Source: Paludibacteraceae bacterium (lineage in GTDB: Bacteria; Bacteroidota; Bacteroidia; Bacteroidales; Paludibacteraceae). From it: a DNA stretch of 36,271 nt. This document shows positions 16,010 through 23,863 of this stretch, one piece after another. Location of the stretch: the NCBI GenBank assembly GCA_017555595.1, contig JAFZGC010000126.1, positions 1 to 36,271 of the forward strand. The letters run 5' to 3'. Positions within the stretch are counted from its first letter, which is position 1. Each line of letters opens with the position of its first letter. Made by a program: the position numbers and the translations under genes. The notes under the pieces are model-generated. The model did not search any database and was not told the DNA's origin. It worked only from the letters and a program-made list of their open reading frames with translations.

Positions 16010-16051
16010 AGTTTAGAGGACGGCGCGTTGCGCCTACCGTTTAGAGTTTAG
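16005..16051. repeat. hairpin flanked by 12-nt direct repeats at the ABC-ruvB junction
   Basis: tttagagtttag at 16005-16016 and 16040-16051 flanks a 23-nt core that contains the inverted repeat ggcgc-gtt-gcgcc (16022-16034). The left copy provides the ABC stop codon and the right copy ends in the GTG that could start ruvB. The arrangement is that of a tiny non-coding element, but no transposase or target duplication is evident. Confidence 0.75.
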
Positions 16052-16056
16052 TGAAC

Positions 16057-17073
16057 ATGAATGATTTCGATATAAGAAACCAGATGACGGAGAAGGAGCA
16101 AGACAATGCCTTGCGTCCTTTGCGTTTTGATGATTTTGCTGGTCAATCAAAGATTGTCAGTAACTTACGCATTTTTGTGCAAGCAGCTCGTATGCGTGGC
16201 GAGAGTTTGGACCATGTGCTGCTCTTCGGTCCTCCCGGATTGGGTAAAACCACATTGAGCAATATCATTGCCAATGAGTTAGGAGTAGGCTTCAAAGTGA
16301 CTTCTGGTCCTGTGTTGGATAAACCAGGTGACCTGGCGGGCTTGTTGACTTCGCTCGAAGATAACGATGTGCTGTTCATTGATGAGATTCACCGTCTTTC
16401 GCCAATTGTGGAGGAGTATCTCTATTCTGCTATGGAGGACTATCGCATTGATATCATGATTGATAAAGGCCCTTCTGCTCGCACCATACAAATTGATCTA
16501 AATAAATTCACCTTGATTGGCGCAACTACTCGTAGTGGCTTGTTAACCAGTCCATTGCGTGCGCGTTTTGGTATCAACTGCCACTTGGAATACTATGATT
16601 CTCACATCCTAGCTGGTATTGTGGAGCGCAGTGCTCGTCTCCTCGGTATTCATATCGACAGCAAAGCTGCTGCGGAGATCTCTCGTCGTAGTCGTGGTAC
16701 CCCACGTATTGCCAATGCATTGCTCCGCCGAGTGCGCGACTTTGCACAAGTGAAAGGCAATGGAGCCATTGATTTGGAGATTGCACGCTATGCCTTGGAG
16801 GCACTTAATATTGACACCTTTGGTTTGGATGAGATTGATAACAAGCTACTTAGCACCATCATTGATAAGTTCAAAGGAGGTCCTGTGGGCTTGAATACCA
16901 TTGCTACTGCCATGGGTGAAGACGCAGGTACGATAGAGGATGTCTATGAACCATACCTCATCAAAGAGGGCTTTATCAAACGCACTCCTCGTGGCCGTGA
17001 GGCAACAGAGTTGGCGTATAAGCATCTTGGTAAAACGCCACTTATCAACGGACAAATCACATTGGAATTCTAA
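16057..17073 (+). CDS. ruvB: Holliday junction branch migration helicase RuvB
   Basis: AAA+ motor that drives branch migration of Holliday junctions with RuvA. Walker [10 protein letters not shown] is at residues 58-66 and Walker [11 protein letters not shown] at 105-114. The sensor segment [21 protein letters not shown] and the C-terminal winged-helix domain ([16 protein letters not shown]) are present. The 338-residue length is normal. ATG 16057 is preferred; GTG 16051 would add two residues and lies in the repeat. No ruvA or ruvC is adjacent. The 3' end is 37 nt from the next gene across a repeated 14-nt word. Confidence 0.97.
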   Translation: MNDFDIRNQMTEKEQDNALRPLRFDDFAGQSKIVSNLRIFVQAARMRGESLDHVLLFGPPGLGKTTLSNIIANELGVGFKVTSGPVLDKPGDLAGLLTSLEDNDVLFIDEIHRLSPIVEEYLYSAMEDYRIDIMIDKGPSARTIQIDLNKFTLIGATTRSGLLTSPLRARFGINCHLEYYDSHILAGIVERSARLLGIHIDSKAAAEISRRSRGTPRIANALLRRVRDFAQVKGNGAIDLEIARYALEALNIDTFGLDEIDNKLLSTIIDKFKGGPVGLNTIATAMGEDAGTIEDVYEPYLIKEGFIKRTPRGREATELAYKHLGKTPLINGQITLEF

Positions 17074-17075
17074 CA

Positions 17076-17110
17076 CCGATATCCGAAAACCAATACCCGA
17101 TATCCGAAAA
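17076..17110. repeat. 14-nt direct repeat before the HAD gene
   Basis: ccgatatccgaaaa at 17076-17089 and 17097-17110, a 21-nt period. The second copy ends exactly at the ATG of the next gene. It fills nearly the entire ruvB-HAD spacer. Confidence 0.85.
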
Positions 17111-17887
17111 ATGAAACAATACAAAGCAGTCTTTATCGACTGGGATGATACGATAGGCGACTTCCATGGTGCGGCAGATTTAGCGCTCCAGGACATGTAT
17201 GAGAAGTATAATCTCTCTGACTATTTTGCTTCGTGCGAGGAGTTCGTTTCAATCTATAAACCCCATAATATCGAACTCTGGGACAAGTACGGTAAAGACC
17301 AAGTGACAAAGGATTACTTAAGCTTTGACCGTTTCTTTTTCCCCTTGATGCATGGCAGTAAGGGAGGTGAGAGGTTAGAGGCGAAAAGAGCACCCAAAAA
17401 ATCAGCAGATTTTTCGGGGACCCCGCAAGGCGAAAGGCGAGAGGTTGCTGCTCTTGCAGAGCAGTTGAGCGAGGACTTCCTCAATCTGACTACGGCGCGT
17501 TTCTCGTTGTTGGAAGGAGCCGAGGAGTTAGTGCGTTATTTGGCAGCGAAATATCCTTTGACGGTAGTGACCAATGGCTTTGTGGAAGTGCAATACGAGA
17601 AGTTTGACAAGAGCGGACTACGCGACTGCTTTGCGCATATCGTGTTGAGTGAAGAAGTAGGTTGTCAGAAACCCAATCCACGCATTTTCGAGGAGGCTTT
17701 GCGCATGAATGGCTTGCAAGCCGAAGATGTAGTGATGATAGGCGATTCATGGAACTCGGATATCCAAGGTGCCATCAATGCAGGCATTGACCAGATATGG
17801 ATTCGCAAATCCAAAGATCCACTCCCCGAAGGGCAATCCGCTACTTACCTCGTACAATCCCTCTCCGAAGTGATGGAGATATTATAA
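17111..17887 (+). CDS. HAD-superfamily hydrolase (YjjG-like phosphatase)
   Basis: Predicted cytoplasmic phosphatase of 258 residues, probably acting on small phosphate esters such as nucleotides. Motif I is FIDWDDTIGDF (nucleophile and acid/base aspartates), motif II is the T of VVTNGF, motif III the K of CQKPNPRIF, and motif IV GDSWNSDI. The cap domain carries an unusual Lys/Arg/Glu-rich stretch of about 30 residues (around residues 82-113, GSKGGERLEAKRAPKK through PQGERREVAA) that looks inserted and is encoded by low-complexity words with a hairpin (17358-17447). Start ATG 17111 immediately follows a repeat. The operon ends at a terminator. Confidence 0.88.
   Translation: MKQYKAVFIDWDDTIGDFHGAADLALQDMYEKYNLSDYFASCEEFVSIYKPHNIELWDKYGKDQVTKDYLSFDRFFFPLMHGSKGGERLEAKRAPKKSADFSGTPQGERREVAALAEQLSEDFLNLTTARFSLLEGAEELVRYLAAKYPLTVVTNGFVEVQYEKFDKSGLRDCFAHIVLSEEVGCQKPNPRIFEEALRMNGLQAEDVVMIGDSWNSDIQGAINAGIDQIWIRKSKDPLPEGQSATYLVQSLSEVMEIL
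17358..17447. repeat. low-complexity insert with hairpin in the HAD gene
   Basis: The segment has gaggttagaggcgaaaag on its left and caaggcgaaaggcgagaggt on its right, variants of one word. Between them are imperfect arms cccaaaaaatc / gatttttcgggg with a 4-nt loop (17393-17419), followed by the small palindrome cggggaccccg. The total keeps the reading frame. The flanking words recur at 15827-15856, 24413-24456 and 34953-34970. Confidence 0.7.
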
Positions 17888-17903
17888 GTGACCTATGAAA
17901 AAT

Positions 17904-17942
17904 CACTCCCCTGCAAGTCGTTGATTTGCAGGGGAGTGTTGT
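17904..17942 (+). terminator. rho-independent terminator after the HAD gene
   Basis: Perfect 13-bp GC-rich stem, cactcccctgcaa (17904-17916) and ttgcaggggagtg (17926-17938), with a 9-nt loop. A short A run precedes it and T-rich sequence follows. It separates the HAD gene from the convergent gene ending at 17973 and probably works in both directions. Confidence 0.85.
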
Positions 17943-17972
17943 ATATCAAGATACATTTTTCTAGGACAAAGA

Positions 17973-18611
17973 TTATTTTATCATATCGTTGATAAAAATT
18001 TCGTTATGCAAGTATAGATCTGTTTTAATTTCATGGTTCCTTTCGCTGAGAAAATAATCAATAGCTTCTCTATAACCATGCTTTTCATTATCAATATTTA
18101 TTATTCTAAATGTACTATCTGTTATAAAACCCACAATTTCTTTCTCCATGCTATAATTAGTTATTCCTGATTTATCTATCATCACAGGAACGACTTGTTT
18201 AGTGGGTAAAAATAATGTAGTTAATGTCTCATCGTCATAAATATATAACCGATGAGAACCTACTGTACAACATCCTTTTGCCCATTTGGTAAAATTCTGA
18301 TCACGATAAGGAGATTGCTTATGTCCATGAGTTACAAATCGTATATTGAAAGTATCTATCACATATCCATAACTTTCTTTGTCCCAAATAGTGTCTGTTT
18401 TTGGCATGTAGACAATATCATAGTCGTCTAATGATCCGTTTTGATATGATAAAGCGTCTTTTAATATTGGTTGTAATTTGGAATATCGTAACTGATATTT
18501 TGGTAAAAGATCAATATCATAATGTCGGATAAATGTATGTACCATTAATCCGAATACACATAAAAATACTAAACCTATTAGAAACAATATACGGTGCTTA
18601 TTATTTTTCAT
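17973..18611 (-). CDS. membrane-anchored protein of unknown function
   Basis: I do not recognise this 212-residue protein. One N-terminal membrane segment (HRILFLIGLVFLCVFGLMVHTF) is followed by a soluble, probably periplasmic region containing DYDIVYMPKTDTIW, GCCTVGSHRLYIYDDETL and a C-terminal charged part. ATG 18611 is chosen over an upstream TTG (18656) because it places the hydrophobic segment at the usual distance. It follows the lipoprotein gene by 32 nt on the same strand, so the two probably form an operon. The pair is clearly more AT-rich than the neighbouring housekeeping genes, which suggests recent acquisition. Confidence 0.7.
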   Translation of the reverse strand: MKNNKHRILFLIGLVFLCVFGLMVHTFIRHYDIDLLPKYQLRYSKLQPILKDALSYQNGSLDDYDIVYMPKTDTIWDKESYGYVIDTFNIRFVTHGHKQSPYRDQNFTKWAKGCCTVGSHRLYIYDDETLTTLFLPTKQVVPVMIDKSGITNYSMEKEIVGFITDSTFRIINIDNEKHGYREAIDYFLSERNHEIKTDLYLHNEIFINDMIK

Positions 18612-18643
18612 ATGTTGATTGTTTTGTATATCTCGTTTAATTC

Positions 18644-19384
18644 CTACTCCATCCAATTACTTAGTTCCTCGAAATCGTTAGTGCCATAAGGCATAAAGAC
18701 GTCTATGCCTGTGCACCATGAGTCACGCAAATATATTAGGACACCATTATTGAAAAAACACATCGCATAAATTATTGGCATAGACTCTAAATGCCAATAG
18801 CCACCCCAATGACCGTAATTTACCTGAATGTATTGTCGTAGGTCCTGCACATTCTCATCGTTGATATCTCGTCCTGTGTCATCTTTGATACCACCAAGAT
18901 AGTTGGATAAAGACTTTTCAATACTACTAAAATGATATAGAACTGGTATATCTGTGGTTAAATGGGGAATGTATTTTCCTTCACCAGACAGCGCTATTTT
19001 ATATTTTATGCCGTCTATCTCATCTATAAGATATTTTTTGCGGTCAAGATCAGTTCGATAAGTTCTTATAGTCACATAAGGAGGGAGTACATAGTAGGAT
19101 TTTGTTTTATAATTATAATGGAAGAATACTTTTTGAAAAACTTGATTTATGATAGAAGTATCGTTATGTAAGATAGCGTATTCATTGGATATAGATTCCC
19201 AAGTTTGAAAGAAAGATGTTGAAAGTGGATAGCGCAGTGTATCTAATACTATTTTTGATTCAAACCGTTGTATTTGCTCAGTTGATATAGAATCAGCACC
19301 CAGTTCTACATGCATTGATTTTCTTGGAGAACAAGAAGTTAGCGTGATAAATGCTAAAGATAAATAAACGATTACATTCTTCAT
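18644..19384 (-). CDS. putative lipoprotein of unknown function
   Basis: 246-residue protein with a lipoprotein signal: MKNVIVYLSLAFITLTSC, with the lipobox cysteine at residue 18 followed by SPRKS. The mature part is rich in aromatic residues (for example NYGHWGGYWHLESMPIIYAM) and shows no recognisable domain. ATG 19384 is chosen over the longer frame from 19420 because it begins the signal sequence; the longer frame would also overlap the -7 box of the promoter. It is first in a two-gene unit with the membrane protein after it. AT-rich. Confidence 0.72.
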   Translation of the reverse strand: MKNVIVYLSLAFITLTSCSPRKSMHVELGADSISTEQIQRFESKIVLDTLRYPLSTSFFQTWESISNEYAILHNDTSIINQVFQKVFFHYNYKTKSYYVLPPYVTIRTYRTDLDRKKYLIDEIDGIKYKIALSGEGKYIPHLTTDIPVLYHFSSIEKSLSNYLGGIKDDTGRDINDENVQDLRQYIQVNYGHWGGYWHLESMPIIYAMCFFNNGVLIYLRDSWCTGIDVFMPYGTNDFEELSNWME

Positions 19385-19417
19385 AGAGTTAGATATTATA
19401 GTTCGATAATTTAGTTG

Positions 19418-19449
19418 CAAAGGTACGACTTTTTGAGAAGATTTGCAAA
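19418..19449 (-). promoter_or_regulatory. promoter of the lipoprotein gene pair
   Basis: Read on the minus strand: TTTG (19449-19446), 20 nt, TACCTTTG (19425-19418). The lipoprotein ATG is 33 nt downstream of the -7 box. Confidence 0.8.
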
Positions 19450-19472
19450 TAAAATTGCATTTTGGTGTGATT

Positions 19473-19820
19473 TTATTGTTTAGAGGAGTGAATCAATGAG
19501 CCGATGATGAAACCGCGGAGAGTGGTGTATGGTTTGGGATGAGTATTGGGATAACGTTCGGCTTTCTTGCGGTATTGGGCGAATTTCTCCTCCCACTCAG
19601 TACGGAGTTCGGGGGTGTTCAAAATGACCGTAGTCTGGTTGACTGCGTCCTTGAAAGTCGTGATGGTGCGTTGACGTTCGGGAGCCACAGGGCCTTTATA
19701 CGGATGTTTGACTACATAAGCGTGAGTGCGACCATTGCGAGTGCGCATGACAATCTTATCGTTTGAGGCGAGTTTGCCAGAGATAGAGTCAAAAGGATGA
19801 GAGAGAGTGGTACGTGCCAT
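19473..19820 (-). CDS. conserved-looking small basic protein, unknown function
   Basis: 115 residues, soluble and basic, no signal peptide. It opens MARTTLSHPFDSISGKLASN. I recall Bacteroidota proteins of unknown function that start in a similar way (MART.L.HP...ISGKL), but no role is known to me. ATG 19820 is the first in frame. A possible -7 box TACCTTTG lies at 19862-19855 on the minus strand, but no good -33 box is seen. Its leader contains the ATTATGAATTTTGAATTATGA word also found around murI. It ends 88 nt upstream of the lipoprotein gene and is probably a separate unit. Confidence 0.65.
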   Translation of the reverse strand: MARTTLSHPFDSISGKLASNDKIVMRTRNGRTHAYVVKHPYKGPVAPERQRTITTFKDAVNQTTVILNTPELRTEWEEKFAQYRKKAERYPNTHPKPYTTLRGFIIGSLIHSSKQ

Positions 19821-19830
19821 GGTAATGTTG

Positions 19831-19851
19831 ATTATGAATTTTGAATTATGA
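19831..19851. repeat. ATTATGAATTTTGAATTATGA word
   Basis: A further copy of the word family seen in the murI leader at 1020-1047 and at 143-157. Here too it lies between a minus-strand start codon and its -7 box, i.e. in a 5' leader. Confidence 0.7.
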
Positions 19852-19972
19852 GGGCAAAGGTAGTGAAAAATTGTGAGATGGAAAAATAATTTGAGGTATA
19901 TTTTTGTTTTTGAGTGGAAATTTCGTAATTATATGATATATACGATGTTCCTACGGTATACATATACTAATG

Positions 19973-20024
19973 TACCGTATATCTACCGTGTATGTACCGT
20001 ATATCAACCGTATATCTACCGTAG
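19973..20024. repeat. 11-bp tandem repeats upstream of grpE
   Basis: Four complete 11-nt units and one partial: taccgtatatc (19973-19983), taccgtgtatg, taccgtatatc, aaccgtatatc (20006-20016), taccgtag (20017-20024). An inverted partial copy, tacggtatacat, lies just before at about 19952. The period equals about one helical turn. This is the clearest structure in the 375-nt gap between 19821 and 20195. Function unknown; iteron, operator or pure word repeat are all possible. Confidence 0.85.
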
Positions 20025-20120
20025 TTGATAGCGGGAAGATAAGTGTAAATTATGAACTATAAGTGATTAGTGATAAAGTTCGCTGTGTGCGCAAGTAGCA
20101 AGTGGTGGGTTGTGATTAAT

Positions 20121-20135
20121 CTGCCATTATGGCAG
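20121..20135. promoter_or_regulatory. 15-nt perfect palindrome upstream of grpE
   Basis: ctgccattatggcag is a perfect inverted repeat of 7-bp arms around one T, ending 60 nt before the grpE start. It could be an operator for a dimeric regulator. No CIRCE element and no standard TAnnTTTG box is visible in front of grpE. A weak TGGCAC-N5-TTGAA string at 20148-20163 lacks the key GC of a sigma-54 site. Confidence 0.4.
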
Positions 20136-20195
20136 TGTGGGGGAGTGTGGCACGGATTTTGAAATAATGTATTACAAAGTAATAACATTAGAATT

Positions 20196-20792
20196 ATGGT
20201 AAAGAATAAAGATAAAAAGAATGTAGAGCAACCTGTTGAAAATCAGGTTGAAAAAGAATTGTTGGATGCCGCTAATAACGGAGATACGGTTAATGCAGGT
20301 GAAGCGGAAGGTTCTGAAGAAGTGTCAGAAGCCGAAACTTTGCAAGCCAAAGTGGCAGAACTTGAGGCACGCGTGGCAGATTTGGAAGACCTGAAACTAC
20401 GCCAAATGGCAGAGTTCGATAACTTCCGTCGTCGCACCAACAAAGAAAAACTCGAACTGATGACTACCGCAGGTGAGCGTATCTTCAAAGATATGTTGCC
20501 TTTGGTGGATGACTTTGAGCGTGCTAAAGATGCAATGACTAAAACCGACGACATTGAGGCGGTTCGCCAAGGAATAGAATTGATATATAGTAAGTTTATT
20601 GGTTTCTTGGCAGCTAATGATGTCAAAGCAATTGATACTACAGATGCTGATTTCAATACCGATTTGCATGAGGCAATAACTACTTTTGCGGCGGGCGAAG
20701 ATAAAAAAGGTAAAGTAATCGACTGTACACAAAAGGGTTATACACTTGGCGAGAAAGTTATTCGCTTTGCGAAAGTAGTCGTAGGAGATTAA
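20196..20792 (+). CDS. grpE: nucleotide exchange factor GrpE
   Basis: Releases ADP from DnaK in the Hsp70 folding cycle. The 198-residue protein has an acidic N-terminus, a long coiled coil (about residues 45-95, [20 protein letters not shown]), the conserved [15 protein letters not shown] and the family end [17 protein letters not shown]. The ATG at 20196 begins MVKNKDKKN. dnaJ follows after 4 nt; dnaK is not in the window. Expected to be heat-inducible, but the sequence shows no known heat-shock operator. Confidence 0.95.
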   Translation: MVKNKDKKNVEQPVENQVEKELLDAANNGDTVNAGEAEGSEEVSEAETLQAKVAELEARVADLEDLKLRQMAEFDNFRRRTNKEKLELMTTAGERIFKDMLPLVDDFERAKDAMTKTDDIEAVRQGIELIYSKFIGFLAANDVKAIDTTDADFNTDLHEAITTFAAGEDKKGKVIDCTQKGYTLGEKVIRFAKVVVGD

Positions 20793-20796
20793 GATT

Positions 20797-21957
20797 ATGG
20801 CAGAGAAAAGAGATTATTACGAGGTGCTGGGAGTGGGTAAGACCGCGACAGCAGACGAGATAAAAAAGGCATACCGCAAGAAAGCGGTACAATATCACCC
20901 TGACAAGAATCCAGGCGATAAAGCGGCTGAGGAGAAATTCAAGGAAGCTGCGGAGGCTTACGAAGTGTTGTCGGACCCACAGAAACGCCAACGTTATGAC
21001 CAATTTGGTCACGCAGGTATGGGTGGCGCAAGCGGCTTCGGTGGCGGCGGAATGAACATGGAAGATATCTTCTCGCAGTTTGGTGACTTGTTCTCTGAAT
21101 GGGGCATGGGCGGCGGAGGTTTCTCTAGCTTCTTTGGCGGTGGCAGTCGTGGCGGCGGTCAGAGAGTGCGCCGAGGTAGCGACTTGCGTGTGCGTGTGCG
21201 CGTCACTTTGGAAGAAATAGCTACGGGCGTGGACAAGAAGATCAAAGTGAAAAAGCTGGTGAACTGCTCGCATTGTAATGGTTCGGGTAGTGCCGACGGC
21301 AATGTGGAGACATGTCCAACATGTAAGGGTACAGGTCGCGTGGTACAAGCGCAACGTAGTATCTTTGGTATGATGCAAGTGCAAAACGAGTGTCCAAACT
21401 GCCATGGCGAGGGTAAGATCATTAAGAATAAATGTACGCATTGCCAAGGCGAGGGTGTGGTTCGCGAGGAGGAGATCATCGAGATTCATATCCCTGCGGG
21501 CGTGGCAGGCGGCATGCAGATACCTGTGCAAGGCAAAGGCAATGCGGCTCCTCACGGCGGCGTGAATGGCGATTTGCTCGTACTGATTGAGGAAGAGGAG
21601 CATAAGGATTTCTTGCGTGACGGAAGCGATTTAGTGTATAACCTGCTGCTGGATATGCCTACGGCTATCTTGGGCGGACAGGTGCAGATACCTACCCTGC
21701 AAGGCGAGGCGAAGATCACTATCAGTTCAGGTACGCAGCCAGGTAAGGTGCTGAGAATGAGAGGAAAGGGTCTGCCGATGATTGACCAATATGCGCGTCA
21801 GTACGGCACGGGCGATATGCTGATCAATGTGGGCGTGTATATCCCTGAGCACCTCAACAAAGACGAGAAGAAAGTGATTGAGAAGCTCAAAGAGAGTGAT
21901 AATATTCGCCCTGGAGCAAGCGATAAGAAGAATTTCTTTAAGAATCTGTTTGGATAA
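20797..21957 (+). CDS. dnaJ: chaperone DnaJ
   Basis: Hsp40 co-chaperone that delivers clients to DnaK and stimulates its ATPase. 386 residues with the full type I layout: J domain with the HPD motif ([10 protein letters not shown], residues 32-41), Gly/Phe-rich linker (about 74-120), four zinc-binding motifs [24 protein letters not shown] and CTHCQGEG, then the C-terminal substrate domain ([19 protein letters not shown]). Transcribed with grpE. It ends at a perfect 15-bp terminator. Confidence 0.97.
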   Translation: MAEKRDYYEVLGVGKTATADEIKKAYRKKAVQYHPDKNPGDKAAEEKFKEAAEAYEVLSDPQKRQRYDQFGHAGMGGASGFGGGGMNMEDIFSQFGDLFSEWGMGGGGFSSFFGGGSRGGGQRVRRGSDLRVRVRVTLEEIATGVDKKIKVKKLVNCSHCNGSGSADGNVETCPTCKGTGRVVQAQRSIFGMMQVQNECPNCHGEGKIIKNKCTHCQGEGVVREEEIIEIHIPAGVAGGMQIPVQGKGNAAPHGGVNGDLLVLIEEEEHKDFLRDGSDLVYNLLLDMPTAILGGQVQIPTLQGEAKITISSGTQPGKVLRMRGKGLPMIDQYARQYGTGDMLINVGVYIPEHLNKDEKKVIEKLKESDNIRPGASDKKNFFKNLFG

Positions 21958-21960
21958 GTA

Positions 21961-21999
21961 AAAAGAGCTTGTAACGTTCGATGTTACAAGCTCTTTTCT
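21961..21999 (+). terminator. rho-independent terminator after dnaJ
   Basis: Perfect 15-bp stem: 21961-21975 pairs with 21983-21997 around a 7-nt loop (gttcgat), ending in a T run. It starts 3 nt after the dnaJ stop codon. Confidence 0.92.
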
Positions 22000-22026
22000 A
22001 TAGAATACAATTTAAACTTTAGATTA

Positions 22027-22058
22027 TTTGTGTATTTGATAAAAAAGTAGTATCTTTG
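22027..22058 (+). promoter_or_regulatory. promoter of the GT39-GtrA-polymerase operon
   Basis: TTTG at 22027-22030, a 20-nt spacer, TATCTTTG at 22051-22058. The first start codon is 30 nt downstream. Confidence 0.85.
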
Positions 22059-22088
22059 TGGCCTAATTAAAAGAAAGTTACGGAGAAT

Positions 22089-23471
22089 ATGAAGCAATTA
22101 GCATCAATAATCAAGAATAATAGGTTTATTGTCTTGCTCATGGTATGGGGAGTAATAGACCTATTGTGTGCTATGTTGTGCGATATTCATGCGGATGAGG
22201 CATATTATCGTTTGTACGGACAATATTTGGATTGGGGATATTTTGATCATCCGCCAATGATTGCGTTAATGACCTTTATTAGTGATGTCCTTGCGCCTGG
22301 AACATCCATCGTGGCAAAGAATCTGAGTGTGCGTTTGATGACGGTATTGCTCCATATGGCTACGGTGTTTCTTGTGTGGAAGACATTGGATATCAGGGAT
22401 AGAGCAGATAAACGGGCGCAAAATGTCTTTTTCTTGGTGGCAGGTTCGATGGTGATGTTTAATGCGTATGGATTCATCACTGCACCCGATGCACCATTGT
22501 TGTTTTTTGGAGCGTTGTTCTACTACGCATATCGCAGCTATCTTCGCAAATCGTCATGGAAATATGCTATCTTGTTGAGCGTGGCTATCGCAGGGATGTG
22601 CTACAGCAAATACATGGCAGTTTTGGCAGTGGGATTTGTCGTGTTGAGCAATTGGCGACTGGTTTGTGACAAACGATTGTGGGCTGCGATAGGGCTTGCA
22701 ATGGTCATGTTGATACCGCATTTATATTGGCAATACGCTAATAATTTCCCTTCGTTTACCTATCATTTGGTAGATAGGTCTATGAGCTACAATTGGTTAT
22801 ACACATTGGACTATTTGCCTAATCAATTGGTAGTGTTTAACCCGTTGGCATACTGCTTGATGATATGGTTAGCCATTCGTAGTTTTAAGTCGGAAGATAT
22901 GTGGCGTCGGGGTATGAGTTGGTCTATCTTGGGTTTTCAAGTGTTCTTCTTTGCGATGACCGTGAGAGGACATGTAGAGCCACATTGGACCATGTTGACG
23001 ACTATTCCTGCAATTGTATTGCTGGTGGAGGAGTGGTTGTCTGATGCGGCAAATACACAATCGCTATTCTCCAAACGTTGGGTGCGTGGTACGATGGTAT
23101 CGATGTTTGGATTGGTGTTTGTAGCAAGAGTGGTATTGATGATGAATGTATTGCCGGCTCGAACAGGTTTGGCAAACCTCAGACCCTATTATGCTGCGAT
23201 TCACGAAGCTTCAGAGGGATTACCAGTGATTTTTGATGGCTCATTCCAGCGTCCTTCTTTGTATCGATTCTATTACGATGATAATGCCGTGTTAGTTAGA
23301 AAAGCAACGGATCGCTACACACAGTATGATTTACTGCATTTAGAAAAAGAGTTGCTCGGAAAGAAAGTGTGTCTTATGCGTGTTCACGAGGATAATGAAA
23401 AGATTACCATTGGTGATCATGTGATTTCACGCAGAATAGTTGAAGAATTAACCATGGAGGATTTGCAATGA
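22089..23471 (+). CDS. GT39-type membrane glycosyltransferase (ArnT/PMT-like)
   Basis: Integral membrane enzyme expected to transfer a sugar from a polyprenyl-phosphate donor to an acceptor on the periplasmic side. 460 residues with about ten hydrophobic segments. The first periplasmic loop has the family's acidic motif DEAYYRLYGQYLDWGYFDHPP (D36, E37, D53), and a SKYMAVLAVGF-type segment and PHLYWQYANNFPSF follow, as in PMT_2 proteins. The C-terminal 90 residues are soluble. The next gene, overlapping by 4 nt (ATGA), is a GtrA-type protein, so this enzyme probably decorates lipid A, LPS or a glycan with a sugar flipped on a lipid carrier. Confidence 0.88.
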   Translation: MKQLASIIKNNRFIVLLMVWGVIDLLCAMLCDIHADEAYYRLYGQYLDWGYFDHPPMIALMTFISDVLAPGTSIVAKNLSVRLMTVLLHMATVFLVWKTLDIRDRADKRAQNVFFLVAGSMVMFNAYGFITAPDAPLLFFGALFYYAYRSYLRKSSWKYAILLSVAIAGMCYSKYMAVLAVGFVVLSNWRLVCDKRLWAAIGLAMVMLIPHLYWQYANNFPSFTYHLVDRSMSYNWLYTLDYLPNQLVVFNPLAYCLMIWLAIRSFKSEDMWRRGMSWSILGFQVFFFAMTVRGHVEPHWTMLTTIPAIVLLVEEWLSDAANTQSLFSKRWVRGTMVSMFGLVFVARVVLMMNVLPARTGLANLRPYYAAIHEASEGLPVIFDGSFQRPSLYRFYYDDNAVLVRKATDRYTQYDLLHLEKELLGKKVCLMRVHEDNEKITIGDHVISRRIVEELTMEDLQ

Positions 23472-23863
23472 AAGAATTGTTATTGCCACTTTTGGGACGC
23501 CTGATAAAATTCTGCGTGGTAGGTTTTTCGGGTATGATAGTTGACTTTTTCTTTACTTGGCTATGTAAAGAAAAATTTAAGTGGAATAAATATATCAGTA
23601 ATTCCATCGGTTTCGTTCTCGCAGCAACCAATAATTACGTTTGGAATCGTATTTGGACATTTCAGAGCCAAGGTTCTGAAATTTTACGCGAATATAGCAC
23701 TTTCTTTATCATCTCATTGGTGGGGTTAGGAATAAACAATGCGGTAATTTATTTATTGCACGATCGATTAAAATTGAATTTCTACTTGGCAAAGATATTA
23801 GCAATTGGTGTGGTAACTTTGTGGAATTTTGGAATGAATTATCTCTTTACCTTTGATGTATAA
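23468..23863 (+). CDS. GtrA-family membrane protein
   Basis: 131 residues with four hydrophobic segments. Family landmarks are LIKFCVVGFSGMIVDF, SIGFVLAATNNYVWNRIWTF and the end LWNFGMNYLFTF. GtrA-type proteins are thought to help move polyprenyl-phosphate-linked sugars across the inner membrane. Both ends overlap neighbours (4 nt with the GT39 gene, 8 nt with the next gene), which suggests translational coupling and a shared pathway. Confidence 0.9.
   Translation: MKELLLPLLGRLIKFCVVGFSGMIVDFFFTWLCKEKFKWNKYISNSIGFVLAATNNYVWNRIWTFQSQGSEILREYSTFFIISLVGLGINNAVIYLLHDRLKLNFYLAKILAIGVVTLWNFGMNYLFTFDV

Noticed and set aside
16005..17110. Insertion sequences or transposase around ruvB
   Set aside because: The direct repeats and hairpin are very short and no transposase, integrase or target-site duplication is found anywhere in the window.
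19973..20024. Possible CRISPR array
   Set aside because: The units are 11 nt with no spacers between them and no cas gene is nearby. It is a simple tandem repeat.
20148..20163. Sigma-54-like site TGGCAC-N5-TTGAA before grpE
   Set aside because: The invariant GC of the -12 element is missing (GA instead) and no enhancer-binding regulator is encoded nearby. One weak match is expected by chance.
20758..21603. Long minus-strand open frame (281 residues) opposite dnaJ
   Set aside because: It is the shadow of dnaJ. The product is His/Thr/Ala-rich, has no domain, and the dnaJ frame has all family motifs.
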